Positions 1-5,311 of a stretch of 13,024 bases of DNA are shown in pieces. A model generated the notes under the pieces. That model searched no databases. It saw nothing but the letters and a program-made list of their open reading frames with translations, and had not been told where the DNA came from. The stretch is from assembly GCA_964482585.1 (NCBI GenBank), contig CAYZYO010000071.1, forward strand, positions 1 through 13,024, given 5' to 3'. Origin of the DNA: CAYZYO01 sp964482585. Its GTDB lineage: Bacteria > Bacillota > Syntrophomonadia > Syntrophomonadales > Syntrophomonadaceae. A program made the position numbers and the translations under genes. Position 1 is the first letter of the stretch; the number at the start of each line of letters is the position of its first letter.

Positions 1-1
1 T

Positions 2-469
2 CGGGAGCTGGCAAACAAAAAACTGATCAGCAATTTTGAGTATCCCTTGGCTGTTCATGGTTCTGCGAATATTATGGATATTATAACCATTAGTCCTGAC
101 AAAAAGCGAATGGCCTACATTGGACAGATAGGTGATAAACAGCTGGTGGTGGTCGACGGAATGAAACATAATCAATATGACAGCATCCTTAAAGGAAGTA
201 TTTGTTTTAGTCCGGATAGTCGACAGGTAGCATATGTGGCCCAATCTGACAACAAACAATTTGTTTTAATAAATGGAAAAGAAAGAACACCTTATGATGG
301 CATATTAATCGGGAGCCTTATCTTTAGCCCAAACAGCAAAAGAATGGCATATGCAGCTCAAAAAGATAAGCGGCAGTTTATTGTCGTTGATGGGAGAAAA
401 CGAAAAGGTTATGACAGTATTTTGGAGGGCAGCCTGGTATTTTCCAGTGATAGTAAGCGCATGGCATAA
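2..469 (+). CDS. WD40/PD40-like beta-propeller repeat protein, fragment open at the left edge
   Basis: The frame is open from base 2, so the gene starts outside the window; the TTG at 47 is only an internal codon. The translation consists of about 40-residue repeats: an (F/I)SPDSKRMAY core, a short polar loop, then (K/R)QF(V/I)VVDG and YDSILxGS. Three full units and the start of a fourth are visible. This resembles the TolB/PD40 class of beta-propeller blades, usually found in exported or surface proteins; no catalytic motif is seen. The reading stops at TAA just where the fourth repeat should continue as MAY (codons MA then stop), and the DNA beyond no longer resembles the repeat. The 3' end therefore looks truncated. 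Exact function is unknown. Confidence 0.6.
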   Translation, partial: RELANKKLISNFEYPLAVHGSANIMDIITISPDKKRMAYIGQIGDKQLVVVDGMKHNQYDSILKGSICFSPDSRQVAYVAQSDNKQFVLINGKERTPYDGILIGSLIFSPNSKRMAYAAQKDKRQFIVVDGRKRKGYDSILEGSLVFSSDSKRMA

Positions 470-492
470 CGTCGGACGGCTCCTCGGTTCAG

Positions 493-1218
493 GTGACTAC
501 AGCTGATGGCCCTCCAGTCGAGGTGACTTATCCGGAAACTAATGAAGTTGTACCAAAAGGGCTGCGACTTAAAATGGCCAGCGACGTCTATGAAATCACC
601 ACTACCGGAAACAGAGAATTTGGCGAAGGGTACATCACTATAAAAATTGCCTATGACCCGGAAGACATTGCTGAAGGAGAACGACCGGTAATCAAATACT
701 ATGATGAGGAAACCGGGGAGTGGGTGGACATAGAGACTGCAGCAGAGTACGATCAGGAAACCGATACTTACTACGCGGTAATTGTTGTCAACCATTTAAC
801 CAGGTTTGCTGTTTTTAGTTCCGAGGGAATAGAGAAAGTGATTACACTTACTATTGGAAGCACAGCGGCAGATATTGATGGCAATCCCTACACCTTGGAT
901 GCCGTGCCCCTAATACACCCGGCAGCCAACCGGACACTGGTTCCCATTCGCTTCATCAGCGAAGCGCTAGGGGCGGAAGTGGAATGGATTGCAGAAACCA
1001 AACAAGCTATAATATCAGGATGCAACAAGGTAATTACCCTTACCATTGGTTGCCCAGACGTGATAATTAATGGTGAGCAAAGTACCATAGACTGTGCTCC
1101 GTTTATTATGGAGCCGGGTAGAACCTTTGTGCCGCTAAGATTTATCAGTGAATCATTAAGTGCAGAGGTTGATTATCAGCAAACGACTAAGCAAATAATA
1201 ATTACTGGAATCTTGTAG
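493..1218 (+). CDS. Stalk-domain (copper amine oxidase N-like) exported protein, 5'-truncated
   Basis: From the GTG at 493, residues 25-108 form a beta-rich module (YxIT...IxIxYDPE...YYDEETGEW...VNHLTRFAVF) commonly found before stalk domains in clostridial surface proteins. Two tandem copper-amine-oxidase-N-like domains follow at about 115-176 and 180-240, each with the signature RT(L/F)VP(I/L)RFISE at 147-157 and 210-220. Such proteins are normally secreted and wall-associated, but no signal peptide is present. The same frame is open back to 457 and already encodes plausible domain sequence before the GTG (TSDGSSVQVT), and there is no Shine-Dalgarno site. GTG 493 is therefore unlikely to be a true start. 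I infer a gene that lost its 5' part at the junction near 463-471. It may be a pseudogene or an assembly chimera. Confidence 0.6.
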   Translation: MTTADGPPVEVTYPETNEVVPKGLRLKMASDVYEITTTGNREFGEGYITIKIAYDPEDIAEGERPVIKYYDEETGEWVDIETAAEYDQETDTYYAVIVVNHLTRFAVFSSEGIEKVITLTIGSTAADIDGNPYTLDAVPLIHPAANRTLVPIRFISEALGAEVEWIAETKQAIISGCNKVITLTIGCPDVIINGEQSTIDCAPFIMEPGRTFVPLRFISESLSAEVDYQQTTKQIIITGIL

Positions 1219-1425
1219 TAGAAGACTGGGCAGAAAGAGGGCAAATAAGTGAATGCTAAAGAAAAAATAATTATTGCCACTAGCTGAGGTTATTGTTTCT
1301 AAGACACGTATAAAAGGAATCTGCACCCGGTAATTGGAAAATAGTTGAAATATTTTTAAAACAAAGTTTCTTCAGACTCTTTAGCAGGATTTAGAGCTGC
1401 CTGGTCACAATACAATACCATGAAT

Positions 1426-1449
1426 ATCCGGGGGCGAAAGCCCCCGGAT
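1426..1449. terminator. Strong GC hairpin with GAAA loop, possible terminator
   Basis: A perfect 10-bp stem, ATCCGGGGGC and its complement, is closed by a GAAA tetraloop. It lies about 210 bases after the stalk-domain stop codon and 25 bases before the tRNA promoter. Only a weak T-rich stretch (TTGAATTCTGTTATT) follows, so it is a strong RNA hairpin but only a fair intrinsic terminator. The rest of 1219-1473 shows no convincing gene. Confidence 0.45.
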
Positions 1450-1473
1450 TGAATTCTGTTATTCCCAGGTATA

Positions 1474-1502
1474 TTGACTGACCATAATTATATTGGTATT
1501 AT
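1474..1502 (+). promoter_or_regulatory. Housekeeping sigma promoter of the tRNA gene
   Basis: TTGACT (1474-1479), a 17-base spacer and TATTAT (1497-1502), preceded by TGG as an extended -10. Transcription would start near 1509, about 13 bases before the mature tRNA 5' end. Confidence 0.75.
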
Positions 1503-1521
1503 CTATGTGATAATAATTTTA

Positions 1522-1596
1522 GCCGATGTGGCTCAGTGGCAGAGCAGCTGATTCGTAATCAGCAGGTCGGCGGTTCAAATCCGCCCATCGGCTCCA
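1522..1596 (+). tRNA. tRNA-Thr (anticodon CGU)
   Basis: The full cloverleaf can be drawn. Acceptor GCCGATG (1522-1528) pairs with CATCGGC (1586-1592). The D-stem is GCTC/GAGC. The anticodon stem GCTGA/TCAGC holds loop TTCGTAA, giving anticodon CGT at 1554-1556. The variable loop is AGGTC, the T-arm is GGCGG-TTCAAAT-CCGCC, the discriminator is T1593 and CCA is encoded at 1594-1596. It decodes ACG threonine codons. It is a stand-alone unit with its own promoter and terminator. No integrated element is apparent at its 3' end. Confidence 0.95.
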
Positions 1597-1610
1597 TAAA
1601 GAAACAAGTG

Positions 1611-1640
1611 ACCGCGCAGGTTTGCGCGGTTTGTTATTTT
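1611..1640 (+). terminator. Intrinsic terminator of the tRNA-Thr gene
   Basis: A perfect 8-bp stem ACCGCGCA/TGCGCGGT with loop GGTT (1611-1630) is followed by TTGTTATTTT. It lies 14 bases after the CCA end. Confidence 0.85.
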
Positions 1641-1719
1641 CTAATTTTAGCAATATAACAAGTTATGATTATGGATGACACCACCATCCCATCAATATGC
1701 ATACTCTCGTTTATGTTTC

Positions 1720-2532
1720 TTATAATCCGTATTGACGTTTCATTTTTTCTACATGCCGGTAACGGTCAGAATGGATTAATTTAGAAGCTGCCGCTTCATC
1801 AAGCACAACCGTAATGTTTCCACGGTGTAATTGTATGGCCGATGCAGTTACCTGCGATGTGATTGGTCCTTCCAGGCATTTGGCAACGATATCAGCTTTC
1901 CTGGAGCCATTTACGATCATTAGAATATTCTTCGCCTCCAGTATGGTTCCAATACCCATTGTGATAGCAAAATGAGGCATCTGGCTTCGATCAATATTAG
2001 CCTTTTTGTAGAAAGCTTCGTAGTTATCATCCAGGGTCTGTTCTGTCAATGCCTCTACTCTGGTTCTTGATCCGAGGGATGAGCCAGGTTCATTGAAACC
2101 CCAATGCCCGTCACCGCCAAGCCCCAAAAGCTGCAAGTCAATACCCCCGGCCTTTTTGATTTCTTCTTCATACCACATACAAAATTTTTCCGGTTCTTTG
2201 GTTTGACCATCGGGTATATAGATATTTTCCTTTTTAATATTGATATGTTTGAACAGTTCTTCGTACATGAACCTGGCATAACTTTGATCCATATCATAAG
2301 GTGTCTCCAGATCCAGTCCCACTCCAAGGTATTCGTCAAGATTAAATGTTTTGACCTGGGAAAAATCAAGACCTTCCCTATAAAATCTGATCAGTTCTTT
2401 ATATGTACCAATGGGTGTACTACCAGTTGCCAGTCCGAGTACACAGTCTGGTTTGGATTTTACATAGCTGGCAATGATTTCTGCCGCGTATCGGCTCATT
2501 TGTTCATAATTTTCCCTGATGATAATATCCAT
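1720..2532 (-). CDS. nagB: Glucosamine-6-phosphate deaminase NagB
   Basis: Cytoplasmic enzyme converting glucosamine-6-phosphate to fructose-6-phosphate and ammonia, the step that feeds amino sugars into glycolysis. The 270 residues match the usual family length. Visible motifs are GLATGSTP (33-40, phosphate loop), FNLDEY (63-68, with the Asp66 base) and LGLGGDGHWGFNEPGSS (136-152). The last contains Asp141, His143 and Glu148, the same numbering as the E. coli catalytic residues. Trp144 replaces the usual Ile after the catalytic His, a mild oddity. The ATG is preceded by AGGAG eight bases upstream (complement of 2541-2545). No nagA or nag regulator lies beside it. The divergent neighbour at 3078 is a GlmU-C-like protein, which hints loosely at amino-sugar metabolism. 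Confidence 0.96.
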   Translation of the reverse strand: MDIIIRENYEQMSRYAAEIIASYVKSKPDCVLGLATGSTPIGTYKELIRFYREGLDFSQVKTFNLDEYLGVGLDLETPYDMDQSYARFMYEELFKHINIKKENIYIPDGQTKEPEKFCMWYEEEIKKAGGIDLQLLGLGGDGHWGFNEPGSSLGSRTRVEALTEQTLDDNYEAFYKKANIDRSQMPHFAITMGIGTILEAKNILMIVNGSRKADIVAKCLEGPITSQVTASAIQLHRGNITVVLDEAAASKLIHSDRYRHVEKMKRQYGL

Positions 2533-2660
2533 GTTTTATTCTCCTATCTATTTTTATTAATATACAAATTCATGATTCAAACTATGCAAAGCAATATAGC
2601 TCTTTTTTAATTCTATTAACCACCTATGCCTGCAGGACACAACCACCAATGAGAACTAAC

Positions 2661-2687
2661 CACAGATGAACACAGATTTACGCAGAT
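2661..2687. repeat. Three CACAGAT-type heptamers at exact 10-base spacing
   Basis: CACAGAT at 2661-2667, CACAGAT at 2671-2677 and CGCAGAT at 2681-2687 have start-to-start spacing of 10 bases. From memory, similar CAGATGAACACAGAT-type strings are dispersed in many bacterial genomes as intergenic repeats. No coding frame uses this stretch. Confidence 0.5.
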
Positions 2688-2777
2688 GTTTTTGTTTTGC
2701 ATCTGAAACAATTTATAATGTTTTACCTTAATTCTACAGTGAATCCCTAATTCTTATATTGTACCGTATCTTATACC

Positions 2778-2847
2778 GTAGAGGCGACTTCAGTCGCCGG
2801 CCAGCTGGAATTCAGGGTAAAAGGGTGGCGACTGAAGTCGCCTCTAC
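2778..2847. repeat. Perfect 21-bp inverted repeat, REP/MITE-like
   Basis: The arms at 2778-2798 and 2827-2847 are exact reverse complements separated by 28 bases. Each arm contains GGCGACTTCAGTCGCC or its complement, itself a near-palindrome (GGCGACT, a TC or GA centre, AGTCGCC), so each arm can also fold alone. It is far more GC-rich than its surroundings and is not next to an open frame that would use it as a terminator; no T-run follows. The form suggests a non-autonomous dispersed repeat. No transposase is present in the window. Confidence 0.7.
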
Positions 2848-3035
2848 AGTTCAATCTATGGTTTAATCTACGATCTGTCCGGTAAGGTGATTGCATTAAG
2901 TCTTTATTTTCTTACTAATTATATAAAAAATTTTGTTAAAGATAAATGCTCTTTTAAGATAAAATCAAGAATGTTAAAACGATTAATAGATTGGCTTCCA
3001 GCGGGTAAAAAATCCTGTTTATGTCAAGGGCAATT

Positions 3036-3044
3036 TGATATAAT
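3036..3044 (+). promoter_or_regulatory. Extended -10 promoter before the beta-helix gene
   Basis: TGATATAAT is a perfect TATAAT with the TGN extension. No good -35 lies at 16-18 bases. Transcription would start near 3051, leaving a leader of about 27 bases that carries the AAGGAGA ribosome-binding site. Confidence 0.55.
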
Positions 3045-3077
3045 CATTTTGGAAAAGGACAGAAAGGAGATTAGAAG

Positions 3078-3752
3078 ATGACTCACGGAATTAAAATATT
3101 TAATTTATTTGACCTTAAGGAAACAATTGCTGCAGATATTTTTATCGAATGTGAATATCCCTGGGAAGTGTTACCTAAAATAAAATCCTTTATTCTTGAG
3201 TTGGGGGTAACCCTTTCACAAAAGGATTACTATCATCCTGCCGAAGATATCTGGATAGCCCGGACAGCGACAGTTTCTTCTTCATCGTGTATTTGCGGGC
3301 CCTGTATCATCGGCCAATATGCAGAAATACGTCACTGTGCATTTATACGCGGCTCAGCTATTATTGGTGAGTATGCTATAGTGGGGAATTCAACTGAGTT
3401 GAAGAATGTCATCTTGTTCAACCAGGTGCAGGTACCGCATTACAATTATGTTGGTGACTCAATTCTTGGCTTCAAGGCTCACATGGGTGCCGGTTCTATT
3501 ACTTCAAATGTGAAGTCCGACAAGAGTTCAGTGAATGTGCACGTAAGTAACAAGATAATAAAGACTGAAATGAAGAAAGTAGGTGCAATGCTCGGGGATT
3601 ATGTCGAGGTGGGCTGCAATTCGGTGCTCAACCCGGGCACGATTATAGGAAGAAACAGCATGGTCTATCCAATTTCGTCGGTGCGCGGTTATATCCCTCA
3701 GGACAGTATTTTAAAGCATAATAATGAAATAGTCAGGAAAGATAGCAAATGA
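3078..3752 (+). CDS. Left-handed beta-helix protein, GlmU C-terminal-like (annotated in relatives as UDP-GlcNAc pyrophosphorylase-like)
   Basis: 224 residues. An N-terminal segment of about 55 residues (FNLFDLKETIAADIF...YPWEVL) precedes hexapeptide repeats at about 57-205 that should form a left-handed beta-helix. Conserved stretches are GPCIIGQYAEIRHCAFIRG (74-92), GNSTELKN (103-110), PHYNYVGDSILG (120-131), HMGAG (134-138) and NSVLNPGT (181-188). This is the fold of acetyl- and acyl-transferases such as the C-terminal half of GlmU. There is no nucleotidyltransferase (LxGGxGTRM) domain, so a pyrophosphorylase name would be misleading. The start ATG follows AAGGAGA at 3064-3070. I infer acyl transfer to, or binding of, a nucleotide sugar; the substrate is unknown. 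It is divergent from nagB. Confidence 0.85.
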   Translation: MTHGIKIFNLFDLKETIAADIFIECEYPWEVLPKIKSFILELGVTLSQKDYYHPAEDIWIARTATVSSSSCICGPCIIGQYAEIRHCAFIRGSAIIGEYAIVGNSTELKNVILFNQVQVPHYNYVGDSILGFKAHMGAGSITSNVKSDKSSVNVHVSNKIIKTEMKKVGAMLGDYVEVGCNSVLNPGTIIGRNSMVYPISSVRGYIPQDSILKHNNEIVRKDSK

Positions 3753-4366
3753 TATTCATATGTCTTTTTCTACATATCAATAGCAAATCTTGTGAACGAC
3801 AGAAAACATATAATCTATCACGTTTTAATGATTTTATCCCCTGCAAGACTAAAATACTTTTGCAGGGAATAGTATGTATTATGTATAGATACTAAAATAG
3901 GTTTAATATATTCTTTGCTTATATGGTTAAAAATTCAGCAAATCCTAATTAAACTTCTGTTTATATAATAAGCAAAAGTTAAAATAAATAGATTATTTGC
4001 TTATATTTAATTATTAATCAGGTTCTCTAAACTTTGTACCTGCTGAACGTTAACACTGTTTGCCTGGGATTTAAAAACTTAAGGCTTTCTAGACATATTT
4101 AAGAATCATTAAGCCGGTTAATAGCAGTTTTATTCTATCTCTTTTGAGCAATGGCAAACAATTTGAAAGCAAAATGTAGAAGGTGACTGTCCTAATTTGG
4201 AAGGCTGGAATTAATGTATGATAGCCAATTACCTTGCAAAATTTTTATAATTGATTAAGAAATTAGTAATGATAAATAAATACAATTAATAGTAATTAAA
4301 TAAAGCAATAACTGTTTATTGCTGCTGTTAAAGAAAATTTTTAGTAATTAGGGGGGGGAACGGTAG
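3753..4366. other. AT-rich intergenic region without a recognisable gene
   Basis: About 610 bases with stops in all frames. It holds a hairpin at 3839-3867 (CCCTGCAA/TTGCAGGG with a 13-base loop and no T-tract, so a poor terminator). An 11-base direct repeat TTTGCTTATAT occurs at 3914-3924 and 3996-4006, and the second copy is also the right arm of an inverted repeat with ATAAGCAAA at 3968-3976. A weak promoter-like pair, TTGATT (4251-4256) and TAAATA (4273-4278), may serve the following membrane-protein gene. I see no structured RNA family that I recognise. Confidence 0.5.
4350..4358 (+). promoter_or_regulatory. Unusual ribosome-binding site with an eight-G run
   Basis: The putative Shine-Dalgarno for the gene at 4367 is A followed by eight consecutive G residues, eight bases before the ATG. 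G-runs of this length are rare in such AT-rich DNA and are prone to slippage, which would alter Shine-Dalgarno to start spacing. Confidence 0.5.
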
Positions 4367-4750
4367 ATGACAAGTATTGGCAAGAATAGAATTATCTCAG
4401 TTATCCGCTGGACGGTAAGAATAGTATGTCTGCTTATAATTGGATTATTTCTATTGTTTTTTGTTGGCGAGGGTAGTATAGGCGAATTAAGCAGTTTGAG
4501 TTTTACAGAAATTTCTTTAATGATATTTATACCTTTGCTTTTTACCCTTGGAGTAATTGTATCCTTTAAGAAAGAATTAATTGGGGGAGTTTTAATTATA
4601 CTCAGTGTTATTGGTTTCAATGCTGTTGATAGAATAGCATCAGGGCAATTGTCAGGAGAATTCGAGTTTGCTTCTCTGGTTATTCCAGGTATACTATTCA
4701 TTGTGCTATGGTATCTATCAAACAAACTAAAAAAATCATATAACGTATAA
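4367..4750 (+). CDS. Small integral membrane protein with four predicted TM segments
   Basis: 127 residues. Hydrophobic segments lie at about 9-32 (WTVRIVCLLIIGLFLLFFVG core), 46-67, 71-88 and 100-119, with positively charged ends (KNR near the N terminus and NKLKKS at the C terminus). Segment 1 is followed by GEGS and segment 3 begins after the KKELIGG motif. No catalytic motif or enzyme domain is recognised. Similar small four-helix proteins of unknown function occur in Firmicutes; I give no function. The start ATG is supported by the G-run ribosome-binding site. It stands alone between two long non-coding regions. No strong terminator follows; AATAC and GTATT near 4750-4785 form only a weak stem. 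Confidence 0.75.
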   Translation: MTSIGKNRIISVIRWTVRIVCLLIIGLFLLFFVGEGSIGELSSLSFTEISLMIFIPLLFTLGVIVSFKKELIGGVLIILSVIGFNAVDRIASGQLSGEFEFASLVIPGILFIVLWYLSNKLKKSYNV

Positions 4751-4959
4751 TACGGTTGGTGTAAAGTGTATTTTTTGCTGATACAAAATATTTAGCCAAT
4801 ATGTTATTAATTGAGAGTTTTGCATAATGTTCTGAGTTTCAAGGAAGAATCTTTAGCTCCTTTGGGCTTGCTTCAGTAGTCCAGCCTGAGATAAAGTCTT
4901 CTCTACAGGTCAGATTAATGAGTTGAAGGAAAGGATCAGGCAAAATTCTCAGTTTACTA
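4751..4959. other. Non-coding stretch upstream of the trp promoter
   Basis: About 210 bases lacking a credible gene. One frame, 4890-4985, reads as a short charged segment (NELKERIRQNSQFTID...) ending at TAA 4983. It has no start codon or ribosome-binding site and overlaps the trp promoter, so it is at best a gene remnant. Confidence 0.4.
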
Positions 4960-4988
4960 TTGACACAGATAAACTCCAGGAGTAAGCT
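4960..4988 (+). promoter_or_regulatory. Probable trp operon promoter
   Basis: A perfect -35 TTGACA (4960-4965) is followed, after 17 bases, by a weak -10 TAAGCT (4983-4988) that keeps the most conserved T, A and final T. Transcription would begin near 4995, placing the GAG/TAG array at about +20 to +70 and the terminator at about +85 to +107, an arrangement expected of an attenuator. Confidence 0.55.
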
Positions 4989-5013
4989 TTAGATTAACAA
5001 CTTAATATTGGTT

Positions 5014-5064
5014 GAGATGAGATGAGACGAGATGAGTTTGAGATTAGCTGTGAGTGGAGCTTAG
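5014..5064 (+). promoter_or_regulatory. TRAP (MtrB)-type binding site in the trp leader
   Basis: Ten triplets are visible: GAG at 5014, 5019, 5024, 5029, 5034 and 5040, TAG at 5045, GAG at 5052 and 5057, TAG at 5062. Spacers are 2,2,2,2,3,2,4,2 and 2 bases. The 11-subunit TRAP ring of Bacillus, loaded with tryptophan, wraps RNA containing about 11 (G/U)AG triplets separated by two or three bases. The last two triplets lie in the 5' arm of a possible antiterminator, as in the B. subtilis trp leader. I infer that excess tryptophan would let TRAP block the antiterminator and favour termination. mtrB itself is not in the window. Confidence 0.8.
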
Positions 5065-5087
5065 TTATGCGTATATAACCAGGGCTT
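5057..5087 (+). promoter_or_regulatory. Antiterminator hairpin of the trp leader
   Basis: GAGCTTAGTTAT (5057-5068) can pair with ATAACCAGGGCTT (5075-5087) across loop GCGTAT. This gives twelve positions with one A/C mismatch and one bulged G: about 11 pairs including two G-U. The 3' arm contains the whole 5' arm of the terminator (5079-5087), so the two structures exclude each other. The 5' arm carries the last GAG and TAG triplets. Confidence 0.65.
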
Positions 5088-5108
5088 GCTTAAAGCGCTG
5101 GATTTTTT
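5079..5108 (+). terminator. Attenuator terminator of the trp leader
   Basis: CCAGGGCTT (5079-5087) pairs with AAGCGCTGG (5093-5101) with one G/G mismatch and a five-base loop, then A and six T residues (5103-5108). It lies about 200 bases before trpD with no gene in between, so it acts as a leader attenuator. Confidence 0.8.
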
Positions 5109-5263
5109 ATACCCAAAAATAGGCTTAGGTGGGTAAATCCAGTTAAAAGAAACAATATTTTTATCAACCAATATGACTGATTAAGGAAAACTAAAGCAGC
5201 AGTATATCCAACAGGTAAATTTTTAGAAACATCTGCTCATTTCGCTTTATCTTAAGTTGCTAT

Positions 5264-5279
5264 TTTTCCAGGAGGGAAA
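5264..5279 (+). promoter_or_regulatory. Orphan strong Shine-Dalgarno in a small hairpin
   Basis: AGGAGGG (5270-5276) is an excellent ribosome-binding sequence, yet no ATG, GTG or TTG lies at a usable distance; the trpD start has its own AAAGGAG at 5297-5303. TTTCC (5265-5269) and GGAAA (5275-5279) could fold around it. It may mark a lost upstream start, a ribosome standby site or chance. Confidence 0.35.
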
Positions 5280-5311
5280 TCTACAGCAAAAAGATTAAAG
5301 GAGTGAGAATT

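Noticed and set aside
1249..1287. Twelve-codon GTG frame MNAKEKIIIATS resembling a TetR-type N terminus
   Set aside because: It stops after twelve codons and no later frame continues a TetR helix-turn-helix. Too short to support.
2104..2610. Long plus-strand frame opposite nagB
   Set aside because: It is antisense to a fully convincing nagB, is hydrophobic and low-complexity, and has no ribosome-binding site.
2887..3081. 64-codon frame ending in an ATGA overlap with the beta-helix gene
   Set aside because: No ribosome-binding site before its GTG, no recognisable protein features, and the TGATATAAT promoter lies inside it. Chance is likelier.
4890..4985. Short charged reading (NELKERIRQNSQFTIDTDKL) that loosely recalls the FlgM C terminus
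   Set aside because: Spacing of the FlgM pattern does not fit, there is no start or ribosome-binding site, and it overlaps the trp promoter. At most a remnant.
4751..5302. T-box or Trp-codon leader peptide before trpD
   Set aside because: No T-box consensus bulge sequence, and no short frame with tandem TGG codons and a ribosome-binding site. The GAG/TAG array explains the attenuator better.
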